Counted from the stretch's first letter, positions 7,779 to 17,812 are shown. The stretch is 64,000 nucleotides of DNA from CAZAQV01 sp964487255 (GCA_964487255.1 CAZAQV010000019.1:54781-118780), one strand, 5' to 3'. Made by a program: numbers and translations. The notes: generated by a model from the sequence alone, not told the origin.

Positions 7779-9041
7779 CTATCCAGCGCGCCAGCCGATG
7801 TCGCGTCGACACCAAGCGCCACGAAAACGGATGAGCCCGGCCGCACGATAGACGACGGAGCGCACGTTCTTGAGGCCGTCACCCGCTGCCGTGAGCGTCA
7901 GAACGCGACCGCCGTCGGTAAGAAGCGCACTGCCCTCACGTCGGGTACCTGCGTGATAAACCTTCGCGCCGACATTCTTTGCATCTTCGATGCCCTCGAT
8001 GGGAAGGCCTTTTTCGTAAAGGCCGGGATAGCCTTTGGAAGCAAGCACCACGCTCATGGAGAAGGGGTGCTTCCAGCGTACCGCCGTCTCGTCGAGTTTG
8101 CCTCGAGCGCTCGAATCGAGCAGGTCGAGCACATCACTCTCGATGCGAGCGAGCAGACACTGGCACTCCGGATCCCCGAAGCGCACATTGTATTCGAGTA
8201 CCATCGGCCCGTCCGCCGTCATCATGAGGCCCACAAAGAGCACACCGACGAACTCGACGCCGTCCGCCTTGAGCCCTGCAAAAGTGGGTTCGACGATGGT
8301 CTTCATGATCGTCTCTTCGACCGCGCCGTTGATGATAGGTGGCGGTGAATACGCGCCCATGCCGCCCGTGTTCGGCCCCCGCTCACCATCGTAAGCGCGC
8401 TTGTGGTCCTGGGCTGCAGCCAGCGGTACGATGCGCTGGCCGTCACTAATGACGTGAAAACTAACCTCTTGCCCGACCAAGCATTCTTCGACGACCACCT
8501 TCGAGCCGGCTGCACCGAAGCGCCCCTTCAGCAAACAGTCGTCGATGGCCTCGCACGCCTCATCGACCGTTTCGGCGACCACGACGCCCTTGCCGGCTGC
8601 AAGGCCGTCGGCCTTAATAACCATCGGTCGGTCTTGGCCTCGGACGTAAGCCTTGGCTTTGTCGGCCGCATCGAACACCTCGAAGGCGGCGGTTGGAATT
8701 CCATGTCGCCGCATGAAGATTTTCGACATGGCTTTCGAGCCCTCCAGCTCGGCCGCGGCCTTGGAGGGTCCGAACACCGCAATGCCAGCTTCGCGAAGCG
8801 TGTCGGCCAAACCGGCCACCAGGGGGGCTTCAGGTCCGACGACGACAAGGTCCACCGCTCGTTCCGTCGCAAGCTGAACAAGCCTTTCGATGTCGTCGGC
8901 AGCGACGTCGACATTTTCTGCGAACGCGCTCGTACCGCCGTTGCCGGGCGCAACGATGACTTCAGGTCGGTGCGTGGAGACGGCAATGGCTTCGGTCAGT
9001 GCATGCTCCCTTGCTCCCGAACCAACGACCAAAACGCGCAT
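7779..9041 (-). CDS. purD: Phosphoribosylamine-glycine ligase (GAR synthetase)
   Basis: 420 aa, normal length. PurD joins glycine to phosphoribosylamine with ATP, the second step of purine synthesis. The start MRVLVVGSGAREHAL is diagnostic. The ATP-grasp fold follows, with MVIKADGLAAGKGVVVA and the metal-binding VLEYNVRFGDPECQ segment. First gene of a minus-strand run purD-sua5-DUF1015. purH lies 4 kb away on the other strand, so the purine genes are not in one operon. Confidence 0.97.
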   Translation of the reverse strand: MRVLVVGSGAREHALTEAIAVSTHRPEVIVAPGNGGTSAFAENVDVAADDIERLVQLATERAVDLVVVGPEAPLVAGLADTLREAGIAVFGPSKAAAELEGSKAMSKIFMRRHGIPTAAFEVFDAADKAKAYVRGQDRPMVIKADGLAAGKGVVVAETVDEACEAIDDCLLKGRFGAAGSKVVVEECLVGQEVSFHVISDGQRIVPLAAAQDHKRAYDGERGPNTGGMGAYSPPPIINGAVEETIMKTIVEPTFAGLKADGVEFVGVLFVGLMMTADGPMVLEYNVRFGDPECQCLLARIESDVLDLLDSSARGKLDETAVRWKHPFSMSVVLASKGYPGLYEKGLPIEGIEDAKNVGAKVYHAGTRREGSALLTDGGRVLTLTAAGDGLKNVRSVVYRAAGLIRFRGAWCRRDIGWRAG

Positions 9042-9100
9042 ACCGAGACTCTACCGCAAGAACCTGTGTTCGCAAAAAGTCAAACGTGCAACAAAAGCGC

Positions 9101-9856
9101 TTAGGCAAACACAGCAGGGTCGCGATAACCAGGGTTCGAGGGAAACGCACCGTCGATCGGACGCGCCACGACCCAAGGTTCACCCCCCTTCGCGAGGTAA
9201 CACTCGTACACGTAGGCCCTACACTGCGCAAACGCGTAGCTGATCAAGACCGAGGCGGGGAATATCCCGACACAGAGCGCAACAAAGCCCAAAATCGACA
9301 GGAAGAAGCCCACGATCCCAACCAGAACGAAACCGATCAGCAGTTCGAGAAACATCATTCGCGTGAAATTGAAAATCTCCTTGAAGGCAAACCCCGCAGC
9401 AAGATGATCGCAGAGCTCAACACGAAGCAACGCGACCTGCATGGGCAGCATGGTCAGAAAAATGAGCGGAAAGAGCACGAGTGAGATGCACGGCAGCGCG
9501 GCAGGGGTCGGACTGTCATCCATCGTCGACGCCGACATCACAAACATCATGGGCAACATGATGAGCATCATCAACATGATCGCAGGCAACATCCAGATGA
9601 ACTGGATGGCAACCTGTTTGAGGCCACTGAGCATCAGCTCCACAATGTAGTCCGCGTTGAGTTCAAACTTAGGTAGCGGCTCGAGGGCATTCGAAAGAAC
9701 CGCATGCCGCATCGCCATCGCGGTCCACCCCATCACCATCGCCTGGGTCACGATCGGAACGATCGACGCGATAAGGATGCACAGCGAAGTGAAGAAAAGC
9801 TTGAGCGGCCATTCGCTATCGTTGGTGAATGTGGTGTAGCCACGCAGGTATCCCAT
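9101..9856 (-). CDS. Multi-pass membrane protein, DUF4013-like
   Basis: 251 aa. Four to five long hydrophobic segments are visible: residues ~20-45, ~85-110 (Met-rich), ~120-145 and a long pair near 165-205. This layout, and the N-terminal GYLRGYTTFTNDSEWPLKLF, resembles DUF4013 integral membrane proteins, which are often found next to envelope genes; their function is unknown. The ATG at 9856 is preceded by a 150-base region shared with the divergent vWA lipoprotein gene. The exact family call is by pattern only. Confidence 0.65.
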   Translation of the reverse strand: MGYLRGYTTFTNDSEWPLKLFFTSLCILIASIVPIVTQAMVMGWTAMAMRHAVLSNALEPLPKFELNADYIVELMLSGLKQVAIQFIWMLPAIMLMMLIMLPMMFVMSASTMDDSPTPAALPCISLVLFPLIFLTMLPMQVALLRVELCDHLAAGFAFKEIFNFTRMMFLELLIGFVLVGIVGFFLSILGFVALCVGIFPASVLISYAFAQCRAYVYECYLAKGGEPWVVARPIDGAFPSNPGYRDPAVFA

Positions 9857-10006
9857 GGCCGGCTTCTAGCACCGAATCGACCTCCTCACGGAGCGCCTGG
9901 GGCTCCGTCTGGGGACAAGGCCGCCTTTGTTGCCGCCCATCCAAACAAAAAGCTCTTTATTTTCTTGTTCAGGAAGCTGGTACGCGCATTGCTCATTATC
10001 TCCGAA

Positions 10007-11209
10007 ATGTCCCCATCCCTCCGTGTGTCGCTTTGTCTACTCGCCTTTTCCGCAGCGCCTTTCGGCTGCTCTCAGGACAGCGCGCTCGGCAGCAAGCTCG
10101 ATTCCGATCCCGACAGCGGCACAGCGACCTCCCAAGACAACTCGAATTCAGCCGGCAACTCGCCCGAGAGTGACGGGACGTGTGAACAGCTCCAGTTCGA
10201 TGCGACGACCTCCGCCCCCCAGGTCATGATCGCCCTCGACCAGTCCTCAAGCATGGAGATCGAGGGGCGATGGGGCGCGGCAGTCCAGGCGGTTTCATCT
10301 GTCGTTCGTTCGCTTGAAAACGACGTAGCGTTCGGTTTGGCCGCCTTTGGAACCAATACGTTCTCCTGTGGCTCAACACGAATGGTAAGCGCTCCCCGGC
10401 TTGGCAACGCGGAGACGATCATCAACTACATGAGTCGCGAATCGCCCCGTGGCGGAACCCCTATCGCCGAGATCTTGGAGCAGATTGCGACGTACAAGGA
10501 AGACGGGCAAAGCCTTGGCGGACTACCCGAGGGGTTCGGCGACAACGGAGAAGATCGGAAGACCGACGACTCGAGCTCGAGCCAGGGCGGTACGCTTCAA
10601 GGCGTCTCTACCGTCATCTTGGTAACAGACGGCGCACCCAACTGTAACCACAACCTGGACGCACAGTCGTGCGTGTGCACCCACCCAGATGCTGCCGAGT
10701 GCGTGAAAGCGAGAGAACAGAACAACAGCACCTTGTGCCTCGACGACGATGAGGCGACGGCGGCCGTCATGGCGCTGCGAAAGCTTGGCGTTGAGACCTA
10801 CGTGATCGGGTACTCGGCTAGCGAGTGGGCGGACACCCTCGATCGCATGGCGCGTGCAGGAGTGGAAGGCACGACTGAGGACGGCAGGTCGACCGCTGGG
10901 GAATCGCAACAAGGAGCCTACATTCCTGTAGAGAACGCCCTCCAGCTTGAGCAATCTCTCAGGGGTGTGGCAACCGGCCTCGGGACCTGCTCGTTCGCGC
11001 TCGAAGAGGAGCCCGCCGACGTCACACACGTGCGTGTGGTGCTGAACGGCAACGAGCTGGCGCACACCTCGCAGGTCGATGAAGGTGGCTGGGCATTGAG
11101 CGGCAAGACGATCAACTTGCTTGGCGCCGATTGCGAATCGGTTCGAGACAATCCGGGCACAACGCTCGACATCGTGGTCGAATGTGAGCAGGTTTTCTTT
11201 CTTCGGTAG
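10007..11209 (+). CDS. von Willebrand factor A domain lipoprotein
   Basis: 400 aa from the ATG at 10007; an open frame upstream lacks a signal and is not used. The signal peptide ends in a lipobox with Cys 21 (AAPFGC), followed by a Ser/Asp/Asn linker. The vWA domain starts near residue 70, with the MIDAS motif DQSSS (Asp78, Ser80, Ser82), and later VILVTDGAPNC supplies another metal-site loop. Many Cys residues in the insert NHNLDAQSCVCTHPDAAEC suggest disulfides, consistent with an exported protein. Such proteins are abundant in Myxococcota as surface or periplasmic binding proteins; the ligand is unknown. It converges on the unknown gene at 11249. Confidence 0.85.
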   Translation: MSPSLRVSLCLLAFSAAPFGCSQDSALGSKLDSDPDSGTATSQDNSNSAGNSPESDGTCEQLQFDATTSAPQVMIALDQSSSMEIEGRWGAAVQAVSSVVRSLENDVAFGLAAFGTNTFSCGSTRMVSAPRLGNAETIINYMSRESPRGGTPIAEILEQIATYKEDGQSLGGLPEGFGDNGEDRKTDDSSSSQGGTLQGVSTVILVTDGAPNCNHNLDAQSCVCTHPDAAECVKAREQNNSTLCLDDDEATAAVMALRKLGVETYVIGYSASEWADTLDRMARAGVEGTTEDGRSTAGESQQGAYIPVENALQLEQSLRGVATGLGTCSFALEEEPADVTHVRVVLNGNELAHTSQVDEGGWALSGKTINLLGADCESVRDNPGTTLDIVVECEQVFFLR

Positions 11210-11248
11210 AACCAGCTCTGGGATTTAGATCGGCTTCCACGAGCGAGT

Positions 11249-12853
11249 CTAGTCGACGCTGAACACAGCGCGCTCAAGGTCTAGGTCATCCTCAAGCCGG
11301 AATGCGCGCCGCCCCGGAGAAACCTCGACTCGACCTTCTTTGATGCGAATGCGTCCCGCCGGGTATTTCGCATCGAAGGCTCGGATGCGAACGGGCGCGC
11401 CCTGCTTGAGGGCAGCCGCCAGCTGCGGATGGCGTGTCGCTTCAAAAAGCATGGCGTCAACCGCCTCGCTTTGCCCAAGACGGTTACGCAAGCCTGCGTC
11501 AATGTCTACACGCCCCGTTTGTGACAGCGCGCGCGACTGCGCCGCCAGTGTCGCGTTTGGACCCGAAGCGGAACGGCTTCGGACGATGCGATAGTCGAGG
11601 TCCTGCACTCCCCTGCGGTACCAATCGCGCACCTTCGCAAGCAAGCGGTTGCCGAAGACCGTGCGGCCGATCGATTTTGCAGCGGCGGTCTGGCTGACCT
11701 TGCCCAGCACCCAATTGGCCATGGGCGCAATCTGAACGAGCTCCGAAAAGACGCGAAACTGCGGAACCGTAACCGGCAAGATGAAGCGTGGCGGTGGCTT
11801 GCGCAGCGTCACCGTTCCGGTCGGCCGCAGCATTGAACCCGCCGGTGACATATGCATGTCCCAGCCTTGTGAGAGGCGCAAGATGTGAGCGTTGTCGAAA
11901 AAGTCATCACCTTTGCGAACCGCAGTGCGCGCAAGCTGCGTGGCGACATCGTTGGCTTGAAAGTACTGCTTCCGCGTGAGCCATGGGTATTTGCGCGCGA
12001 CGCGAACGTCCTGCACATGAATACGCGACTTGATGCGGTCGGCCAGTACGAATTGTAGGCGTTGGACTCGCATCTCGTTAAAAAAGTCGCGACGCAAGCC
12101 CTTGGGTCGCGGCTTCGCAATCGCGGCAATGATGCGCTCGTTGGACCACCCGCGATAGATGAACTTGGAGGCTTGGACGCGTGCGAGCTTCACGCCACGC
12201 ACTCCCACCAGCGTCAGGCCAATGTCGACTGCAAGACGCGTCGCAGCGTCAACACGCTCCTCGAGCGTTGAAGAGGGCACCACGAGAGTCGCTGCGCGAT
12301 CAAAGAGAAGCTTGGGAAGCGAGAGAATGCCGACGAGAACGCCCTTGACGAGCTGCCCGACCGCTCCGTCGGCTCCTTTGCCGACGACAGCCAAGCCCAG
12401 TGTCTTCCCGAGTTGGAGCGCGAAGTGCACAAGGCCACTCAGTTCCTCGCGGATCGCAATCGCAGAGACCTCCCACAGGCCAGTGAAACGTGATGCCTGC
12501 GAGGGGCGCGGCGCCAACCCCTCCACGTCGATCGTCGCGTTGGCAAAGTGTTTGCCAAGGATCGGATTCACCGGGCTGGGTAAGCCAGCAACGGGGCCCT
12601 GCGGTTTCACGAAGTCGTCGTGTGCACCCAGCGTGCTCGACGTGAGCATCGGTGCGCCCGACTGCGACGCACCCACAACGCTTCGCTCTGCGGCCACGCC
12701 CAAGTGCTCGATTGCGGATGCTGCCAGTAAGGCGACGCAGACCACGATCGCCACGGCGCTCGTCGTTGCGTTCCCCGACTCGCTGGCTGCGCCACACATC
12801 GGCGGCCAAAAGTGCAAGTATCGTTCCGCGAAACCACACCTGCGAGTCCACAC
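11249..12853 (-). CDS. Unknown envelope protein with N-terminal membrane segment
   Basis: Up to 534 aa, not recognised. One hydrophobic segment (SAVAIVVCVALLAASAI, residues ~33-49) suggests a signal anchor. A second apolar stretch around residues 150-190 (GLVHFALQLGKTLGLAVVG, then LVKGVLVGILSLPKLLF) could be an amphipathic or membrane helix. The rest is basic and Arg-rich, with no catalytic motif I can name. The start is uncertain: an internal Met at residue 19 (12799) would also keep the anchor. Codon use matches the neighbours. The divergent gene is purH, with about 150 bases between. Confidence 0.6.
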   Translation of the reverse strand: MWTRRCGFAERYLHFWPPMCGAASESGNATTSAVAIVVCVALLAASAIEHLGVAAERSVVGASQSGAPMLTSSTLGAHDDFVKPQGPVAGLPSPVNPILGKHFANATIDVEGLAPRPSQASRFTGLWEVSAIAIREELSGLVHFALQLGKTLGLAVVGKGADGAVGQLVKGVLVGILSLPKLLFDRAATLVVPSSTLEERVDAATRLAVDIGLTLVGVRGVKLARVQASKFIYRGWSNERIIAAIAKPRPKGLRRDFFNEMRVQRLQFVLADRIKSRIHVQDVRVARKYPWLTRKQYFQANDVATQLARTAVRKGDDFFDNAHILRLSQGWDMHMSPAGSMLRPTGTVTLRKPPPRFILPVTVPQFRVFSELVQIAPMANWVLGKVSQTAAAKSIGRTVFGNRLLAKVRDWYRRGVQDLDYRIVRSRSASGPNATLAAQSRALSQTGRVDIDAGLRNRLGQSEAVDAMLFEATRHPQLAAALKQGAPVRIRAFDAKYPAGRIRIKEGRVEVSPGRRAFRLEDDLDLERAVFSVD

Positions 12854-13006
12854 TTTTCTTAGTTTTTTTGAGGTCTTACGAACCTGCCCGCAGGTCGGAG
12901 CTGGCCATCACACTAGCCGATCGATGGCTCCTCGTCGCGCGCCCGAGCGAGCGGGTTTTTCGGTGGATCGGTTGCCCTAAGCTGCGCGAACGGTTACCGG
13001 GCTGCC

Positions 13007-14566
13007 ATGACACGCACCGCGCTTCTCTCCGTTTCCGACAAATCCGGCATCGTAGCGTTCGCCAAGGGCCTTGCCGAACTCGGGTTCGAGTTGGTGAGCT
13101 CGGGCGGAACAGCGCGCACGCTTCAAGAATCGGGCCTCGCGGTCATCCCGGTTGCCGAGTTTACAGGCTCTCCTGAAATCCTAGACGGGCGCGTCAAGAC
13201 ACTACATCCGAAAGTGCACGGCGGGATCCTCGCTCGCGACACGGACGCCGACCGCACCGATCTGCAGAAAGTCGATGGACGCCCGATCGATCTGGTGGTC
13301 TGCAACCTGTACCCCTTCGAGTCGACCGTCGCCCGTGGTGCCGAGCACGACGAGGTCATCGAAAACATCGACATCGGTGGACCCAGCATGTTGCGATCCG
13401 CCGCAAAGAATCACGCGCGTGTCGTGGTTGTCGTCAGCCCGCAGGACTACGCGTCCACGCTTGAAGCGCTCCGCAAAAACAATGTCGACCTCGCCTTCCG
13501 TGCGCGACTTGCGCATCGAGCGTTCGAACACACGGCGAACTACGATCGCGCGATCGCAAACTACTTCGCAGAACACAACCCGGCCCAGAGCGAACCGACG
13601 GCAGACATATTTCCCGACCGCTTAGAACTTCGATACGAGAAGCGTTACGACTGCCGCTATGGCGAAAACCCTCACCAACGTGGCGCTTTTTACGTCGAAC
13701 AGGACGCCCGGGCGGGGTCGCTTGCACGTGCCGAGTCGGTCGGAGCCGGCGGCAAGGAACTGTCCTTCAACAACTTGGTGGATCTGGACGCAACCCTTGA
13801 GGCCGTGCGTGAGTTCGAAGAGCCGGCAGCCGTCGTGGTCAAACACACCAACCCATGCGGTGTGGCGATCGGAAAGACGCTCGAAGAAGCCTACCGCAGG
13901 GCCCGCGAGGCGGATGCCCTCAGTGCATTTGGAGGCATTGCGGCACTCAACCGTAACGTCGACGCAAAAACCGCCGATGCCATCGCCGAAACGTTCATCG
14001 AGGCGGTTGTCGCCCCAAGCTTCGATGAAGACGCACTGGCGCGCCTTCAGAAAAAAAAGAACCTGAGGATCCTCGCGACCGGCGAGTGGCTCCCCGCGAA
14101 CTACACGGACATCACATTCAAAAAGATCAGTGGCGGCCTTGTCGTGATGGACCGTGACCGAAGAGGTCTTGAGGACCTCGTCGATGCAAAATGTGTGACC
14201 GAGAGAAAACCTTCTGAAGAGGAACTTCGCGCGCTCTCGTTCAACTGGCGAGTCTGTAAACACGTCAAGTCCAATGCCATCGTGTTCGGTCTGGCCGATC
14301 AAACCGTCGGTGTCGGCGCCGGCCAAATGTCGCGTGTGGTCGCGGTGGAACTCGCCGCCCAAAAGGCAGGCGACAAAGCGCGTGGTGCGGTCATGGCATC
14401 GGACGCGTTCTTCCCCTTTGCGGACGGAATCGAGGCCGCCGCAAAGGTCGGCATCAAGGCCGTGGTCCAGCCTGGCGGTTCAAAAAAGGACGACGAGGTC
14501 ATCGCAGCGGCCAACGCAGCAGGGATGGCGATGCTCTTCACCGGTCACCGCCACTTCCGCCACTAA
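13007..14566 (+). CDS. purH: Bifunctional AICAR transformylase / IMP cyclohydrolase
   Basis: 519 aa. PurH performs the last two steps of IMP synthesis: formyl transfer to AICAR, then ring closure. The N-terminal cyclohydrolase domain begins ALLSVSDKSGIVAFAKGL and contains VKTLHPKVHGGIL. The C-terminal transformylase domain has KHTNPCGVAIG and ends SDAFFPFADGIEAAAKVGIKAVVQPGGS in pieces that match the family, finishing FTGHRHFRH. The stop codon coincides with the left edge of a family B repeat, which separates it from the converging PhoX-like gene. Confidence 0.97.
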   Translation: MTRTALLSVSDKSGIVAFAKGLAELGFELVSSGGTARTLQESGLAVIPVAEFTGSPEILDGRVKTLHPKVHGGILARDTDADRTDLQKVDGRPIDLVVCNLYPFESTVARGAEHDEVIENIDIGGPSMLRSAAKNHARVVVVVSPQDYASTLEALRKNNVDLAFRARLAHRAFEHTANYDRAIANYFAEHNPAQSEPTADIFPDRLELRYEKRYDCRYGENPHQRGAFYVEQDARAGSLARAESVGAGGKELSFNNLVDLDATLEAVREFEEPAAVVVKHTNPCGVAIGKTLEEAYRRAREADALSAFGGIAALNRNVDAKTADAIAETFIEAVVAPSFDEDALARLQKKKNLRILATGEWLPANYTDITFKKISGGLVVMDRDRRGLEDLVDAKCVTERKPSEEELRALSFNWRVCKHVKSNAIVFGLADQTVGVGAGQMSRVVAVELAAQKAGDKARGAVMASDAFFPFADGIEAAAKVGIKAVVQPGGSKKDDEVIAAANAAGMAMLFTGHRHFRH

Positions 14567-14708
14567 ACAGCATCGCCTAGAAAACGATCCAAAGCGCAGC
14601 ACGTCGTCGAAGTCTGCGGTACCTGCGCACGCATCACAACATGCGCTTACGCGGGTTCCTCGACTTCTCCTTGTTCTACGCTTGTCTCGTGTCCTATCCG
14701 ACGCTGTT
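14566..14708. repeat. Family B palindromic element, copy B1
   Basis: 143 bp bounded by inverted ends AACAGCATCG and CGACGCTGTT. Inside, GAAGTC (14609-14614) pairs with GACTTC (14662-14667), and CGCAT pairs with ATGCG at the tip around loop CACAAC (14635-14640). A second copy at 49159-49300 keeps the pairing with other bases. The left end overlaps the purH stop and the right end holds the stop codon of the opposite gene, so it likely serves as a shared 3' end. Confidence 0.8.
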
Positions 14709-16187
14709 GTCTTTTCGGGAGGCGGCGATGGTCGCGGCGGTGGCTGCAACGGCAAGAAGTGGTTTGGCGCTGCCACCGACTGCACACCCGTCATCACTCG
14801 CATGCCGCGGCAACGCCGTGCCGCTGTCCGGGGCGACCACAACCGCATCCGGCGTTTTCGCATCGGTCACCGCGGCGTCCGCGCGGCTGGCGGCTGGCCG
14901 TCCCGCGTCGGGCAGGCCTGCCTCGGCGACGCCTGCATCCGTGAGCGTCATCTTCGGTGCAGCAAACGCGGCCGACCCATCGTCCTTATAAATCACCAAG
15001 GTCACCCCAAGGCGCTGCGCGTTGACGAACGCAAACCGGCCATCGGGCGAGAAACAAATGCCCGCAAACTCACTCGCAATCGTGTTGTTGCGCACGAGGT
15101 CAAACACCTCGCCCGTGGGTGTCAGCCCGCGCACGAGACAATATCCGGTGTTGTCTTCGGCCATGAAAACGTCACCGCTCGGCGCGACTTCGATGTTGTC
15201 AGGCGCCCGAAGCGCGCTTGGATCGGTCGATGTGAACAGGCAACGGAGCGTGCCCTGCGCCCCGCCGTCGCTGAGTGCGAAGATTTGCCCGTAGCCTGAA
15301 CCGCCACTCGTCGAACAAACGTACACCTCACCGTCAAAAAAGCTGATGCCTTCTCCGCGCACGATACGCGCCGCGCCCTTTTCCCCAGCCTCAGCAGCGA
15401 CAACTCCAGCCCCGGCAAGCGGGCTCTCGATATCGACCCATGCAACCTGCACCGAATCGCCCGTGCTCATGTTCGAGGTGTCAAAGCCTGCCTCGCCCAC
15501 AACCGCAAGCGCCTGCAGTTTACCTTCAAATGGGCTCTCCTTCGCGTCGGGCACGAAACGATAGAGCCTGCTTACGGTCTCATCTTCGGTCAAGTACGCG
15601 ACATTCGTGCGAGGGTCGATGGCAACCGCTTCGTGATTGAAGCGACCGTAGCCGTCGATACGGTTCGCTTCCTGAACCGAGCTCGCGCGGAGGTCGCACA
15701 AAAAGACGTACCCATGGCCATCGTCTCGGCTCTCTTCGCAGGTCAGCCACCCTCTTCCTGCAAAGGCGCCGCCGGCACAGTTGCGGTCCGTTCCGGAGAG
15801 CACGAGATTGCTGCTGACGCGCGTCGCGTCGTTCGCGGACACAACCAAACGCGTGACGCCCCCATTGGGCGCCCTGTTTTCATGATTCCGCATCAAAATA
15901 AGCTGCGCACCATCATCGGGGTCCACGAAGCAGGCCATGCCATCCGGTCGGCGAGGCACGGTGCGTCCGTCGTCCATCGGGTCGCCCTCTGTCTCCAGAA
16001 TGCGGTAGGAAAACCCGCTCGGTAGGTCGAAACGTCCTTCTGGGTCAGGCGTGAGCGAGCCATAAGGCCCTGCGCGCGTCCCCAAGGCATGGCTCAGCGT
16101 CAGCGCACCCGCGCCCGCAGCCAAACCTTGGAAGAACATTCGCCGTCGCACTACCTCGATTAAACCACTGCTTGCACAGCGCTTCAA
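14694..16187 (-). CDS. PhoX-like (DUF839) secreted protein with MYXO-CTERM-like tail
   Basis: 497 aa. The N-terminus carries a twin-arginine-like signal (RRRMFFQGLAAGAGAL). The body has the features of the DUF839/PhoX beta-propeller phosphatase family: ILMRNHENRAPNG, GWLTCEESRDDGHGYVF, RFNHEAVAIDP and FSPDGRFAFVNAQ. PhoX enzymes are Ca/Fe-dependent periplasmic alkaline phosphatases, but many DUF839 proteins are untested. An Ala/Asp-rich linker leads to GCAVGG, a hydrophobic stretch and Arg-Lys, resembling the MYXO-CTERM sorting tail. The last four codons and the stop lie inside repeat B1, so the repeat has supplied the end of the protein. Confidence 0.8.
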   Translation of the reverse strand: MKRCASSGLIEVVRRRMFFQGLAAGAGALTLSHALGTRAGPYGSLTPDPEGRFDLPSGFSYRILETEGDPMDDGRTVPRRPDGMACFVDPDDGAQLILMRNHENRAPNGGVTRLVVSANDATRVSSNLVLSGTDRNCAGGAFAGRGWLTCEESRDDGHGYVFLCDLRASSVQEANRIDGYGRFNHEAVAIDPRTNVAYLTEDETVSRLYRFVPDAKESPFEGKLQALAVVGEAGFDTSNMSTGDSVQVAWVDIESPLAGAGVVAAEAGEKGAARIVRGEGISFFDGEVYVCSTSGGSGYGQIFALSDGGAQGTLRCLFTSTDPSALRAPDNIEVAPSGDVFMAEDNTGYCLVRGLTPTGEVFDLVRNNTIASEFAGICFSPDGRFAFVNAQRLGVTLVIYKDDGSAAFAAPKMTLTDAGVAEAGLPDAGRPAASRADAAVTDAKTPDAVVVAPDSGTALPRHASDDGCAVGGSAKPLLAVAATAATIAASRKDNSVG

Positions 16188-16219
16188 ACCCTCAATAACG
16201 CAGCGATCCTCAGGCCGCC

Positions 16220-17812
16220 CTAGGAGAGTACGTTTTGGGCGGTCGCCCAGTACGTTCTTCGGCTCTGAGCACCGTTGTAGCCGCCATTGATGAGAAGCGT
16301 AATTCTGTCAAAATCTCCGACGTCTGCCAACTTGTTGAGACCTCGCGTCTGCCAATACCACGCCGCGATGCGGAACCCGATTTCGGGGTGCGCGGCGAGT
16401 TCGGGGTTTCCTTCAAGGTCGACACCAAGCGCCTGACCCGCCGCGCGGTAGTTTGCACGACCCGTGAGTTGAATCGGGCCGCGCCCTTTGTAGCGCTTGC
16501 CATCCCCGGCGTAAACGTTCCCCAGATCACGACGCCCCTCATAGGCAGAACCCGATGCCAGCTCTTCGAAATACATCAAGCCGATGCTTTCGTGCGCGAG
16601 CTGCGCGATGAACGCCGCTTGGCGTGCCGGCGTGTTGATCGAAGCCTCTTCCATCGCACGATTGAGCAACGGCGCATATTGCTCGGCTTCCGTGACCCCC
16701 AAGTTCGGCATGATCGCCAGTAGTTGGCTTGCACTCACGCCCTGCGGCTGGGCGAGAAAGTCTTTGACAGCGGAGGCATCGCCAGCGGCGGGGCCCACCG
16801 CTGCCAGTTCGATTCCCGAGGCATGCGTAAACCTCGTATCCAACTCGGCCAACCGCTTTTTTAGAGCGCGATACTCCTCCACCGAGGCACCGCTCTCAGC
16901 GAGGTCTTCGATCCGCTGCGCAAGAGTCGCGCGCGCCGCGCCGACCTCAAACTGTTGAGCGAGAAGTGCCATTTGCAGGCCGAGGGCATGAGGAACTTCA
17001 AGCCCCTCCTTCTCAAACGCCAACACCGCATCCCGAAGGTGATTTCGTCGCTTCAAGAGCACCGCCAGATAGCTCGTTTTTCCGTCTCTCGTCAGTCCGC
17101 GATGCCTGCGGATTGTCTTCTCCGTCGAGTGGACGACTTGCTCCAGTTCGTCCAGCGTAAACGAACCATCCGCGTCAAACGCGGCCAATAGTTCGTCGAG
17201 CGCGCGCTTGCTGGTGAGCAACGTGTTGAGCTCACTGGTCAGCGCTTTGTCCGTCGCACTCAGAGAGCCGCTCTTCGCCGCAGCCGCACGCACGGCGTCG
17301 ACCTTGTCGGCCAAGTCGACAAGATAGCCCCGTGCTACGAGCTCCTCCAACGAGAAGCCAGTGCGCTCTTGTACCGATAGATCGAACGCCGCGAGCGTTT
17401 GATCGACTCGCTGCGCCTGCTGCACCAAGAGCGCGTCAGTGATCGAAGCCATGCCCTGGGAACTCGAGCCCTTCGTTGACGCTTGCGAGCGTAGGCTACG
17501 CTCAGAGAGGTGCAGCAAGCTGGGCGTGTCGCTCCCCTGCAAGCGGGCAAGCAGCCAGGCGGGGTCCGAACTCGCGGCCTGGCTCGCGCTGGTCAGCGCA
17601 ATCGGCGCCGGCTGCGCGCGAACGCTCCCCAAAATGGCCCTGTCGAAGCCCTCACCAAGCGGAGCGAGGCTACCCAGGGCGGCAACGGCCACGACCGCGC
17701 ATAAGGCGGCATAGGGCGCTTGGGCGTTTCCATCGCAGTCCAGCCACAGAGAAACGCTTGCCATCATGTGCAACCAGTTCAGCACTAACTGTGCCAGCTT
17801 TTCACACCCCAA
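16220..17812 (-). CDS. GH19 chitinase-like / cell-wall hydrolase with long N-terminal region
   Basis: 530 aa. The C-terminal ~185 residues match the GH19 chitinase-like fold, also used by endolysins: AFIAQLAHESIGLMYFEE with the likely catalytic Glu near residue 408, then YKGRGPIQLTGRANYRAAG and a Trp-rich end AAWYWQTRGLNKLAD. About 380 residues precede it: a hydrophobic segment near residues 33-50 and a long, charged, helical, probably coiled-coil region. No phage genes are nearby, so a role in cell-wall remodelling or predation is more likely than a prophage lysin. Substrate (chitin or peptidoglycan) cannot be told from sequence alone. Confidence 0.82.
   Translation of the reverse strand: MGCEKLAQLVLNWLHMMASVSLWLDCDGNAQAPYAALCAVVAVAALGSLAPLGEGFDRAILGSVRAQPAPIALTSASQAASSDPAWLLARLQGSDTPSLLHLSERSLRSQASTKGSSSQGMASITDALLVQQAQRVDQTLAAFDLSVQERTGFSLEELVARGYLVDLADKVDAVRAAAAKSGSLSATDKALTSELNTLLTSKRALDELLAAFDADGSFTLDELEQVVHSTEKTIRRHRGLTRDGKTSYLAVLLKRRNHLRDAVLAFEKEGLEVPHALGLQMALLAQQFEVGAARATLAQRIEDLAESGASVEEYRALKKRLAELDTRFTHASGIELAAVGPAAGDASAVKDFLAQPQGVSASQLLAIMPNLGVTEAEQYAPLLNRAMEEASINTPARQAAFIAQLAHESIGLMYFEELASGSAYEGRRDLGNVYAGDGKRYKGRGPIQLTGRANYRAAGQALGVDLEGNPELAAHPEIGFRIAAWYWQTRGLNKLADVGDFDRITLLINGGYNGAQSRRTYWATAQNVLS

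Noticed and set aside
16220..17812. Prophage endolysin
   Set aside because: No holin, portal, terminase or tail genes are around it; membrane-anchored N-terminus suggests a chromosomal envelope enzyme.
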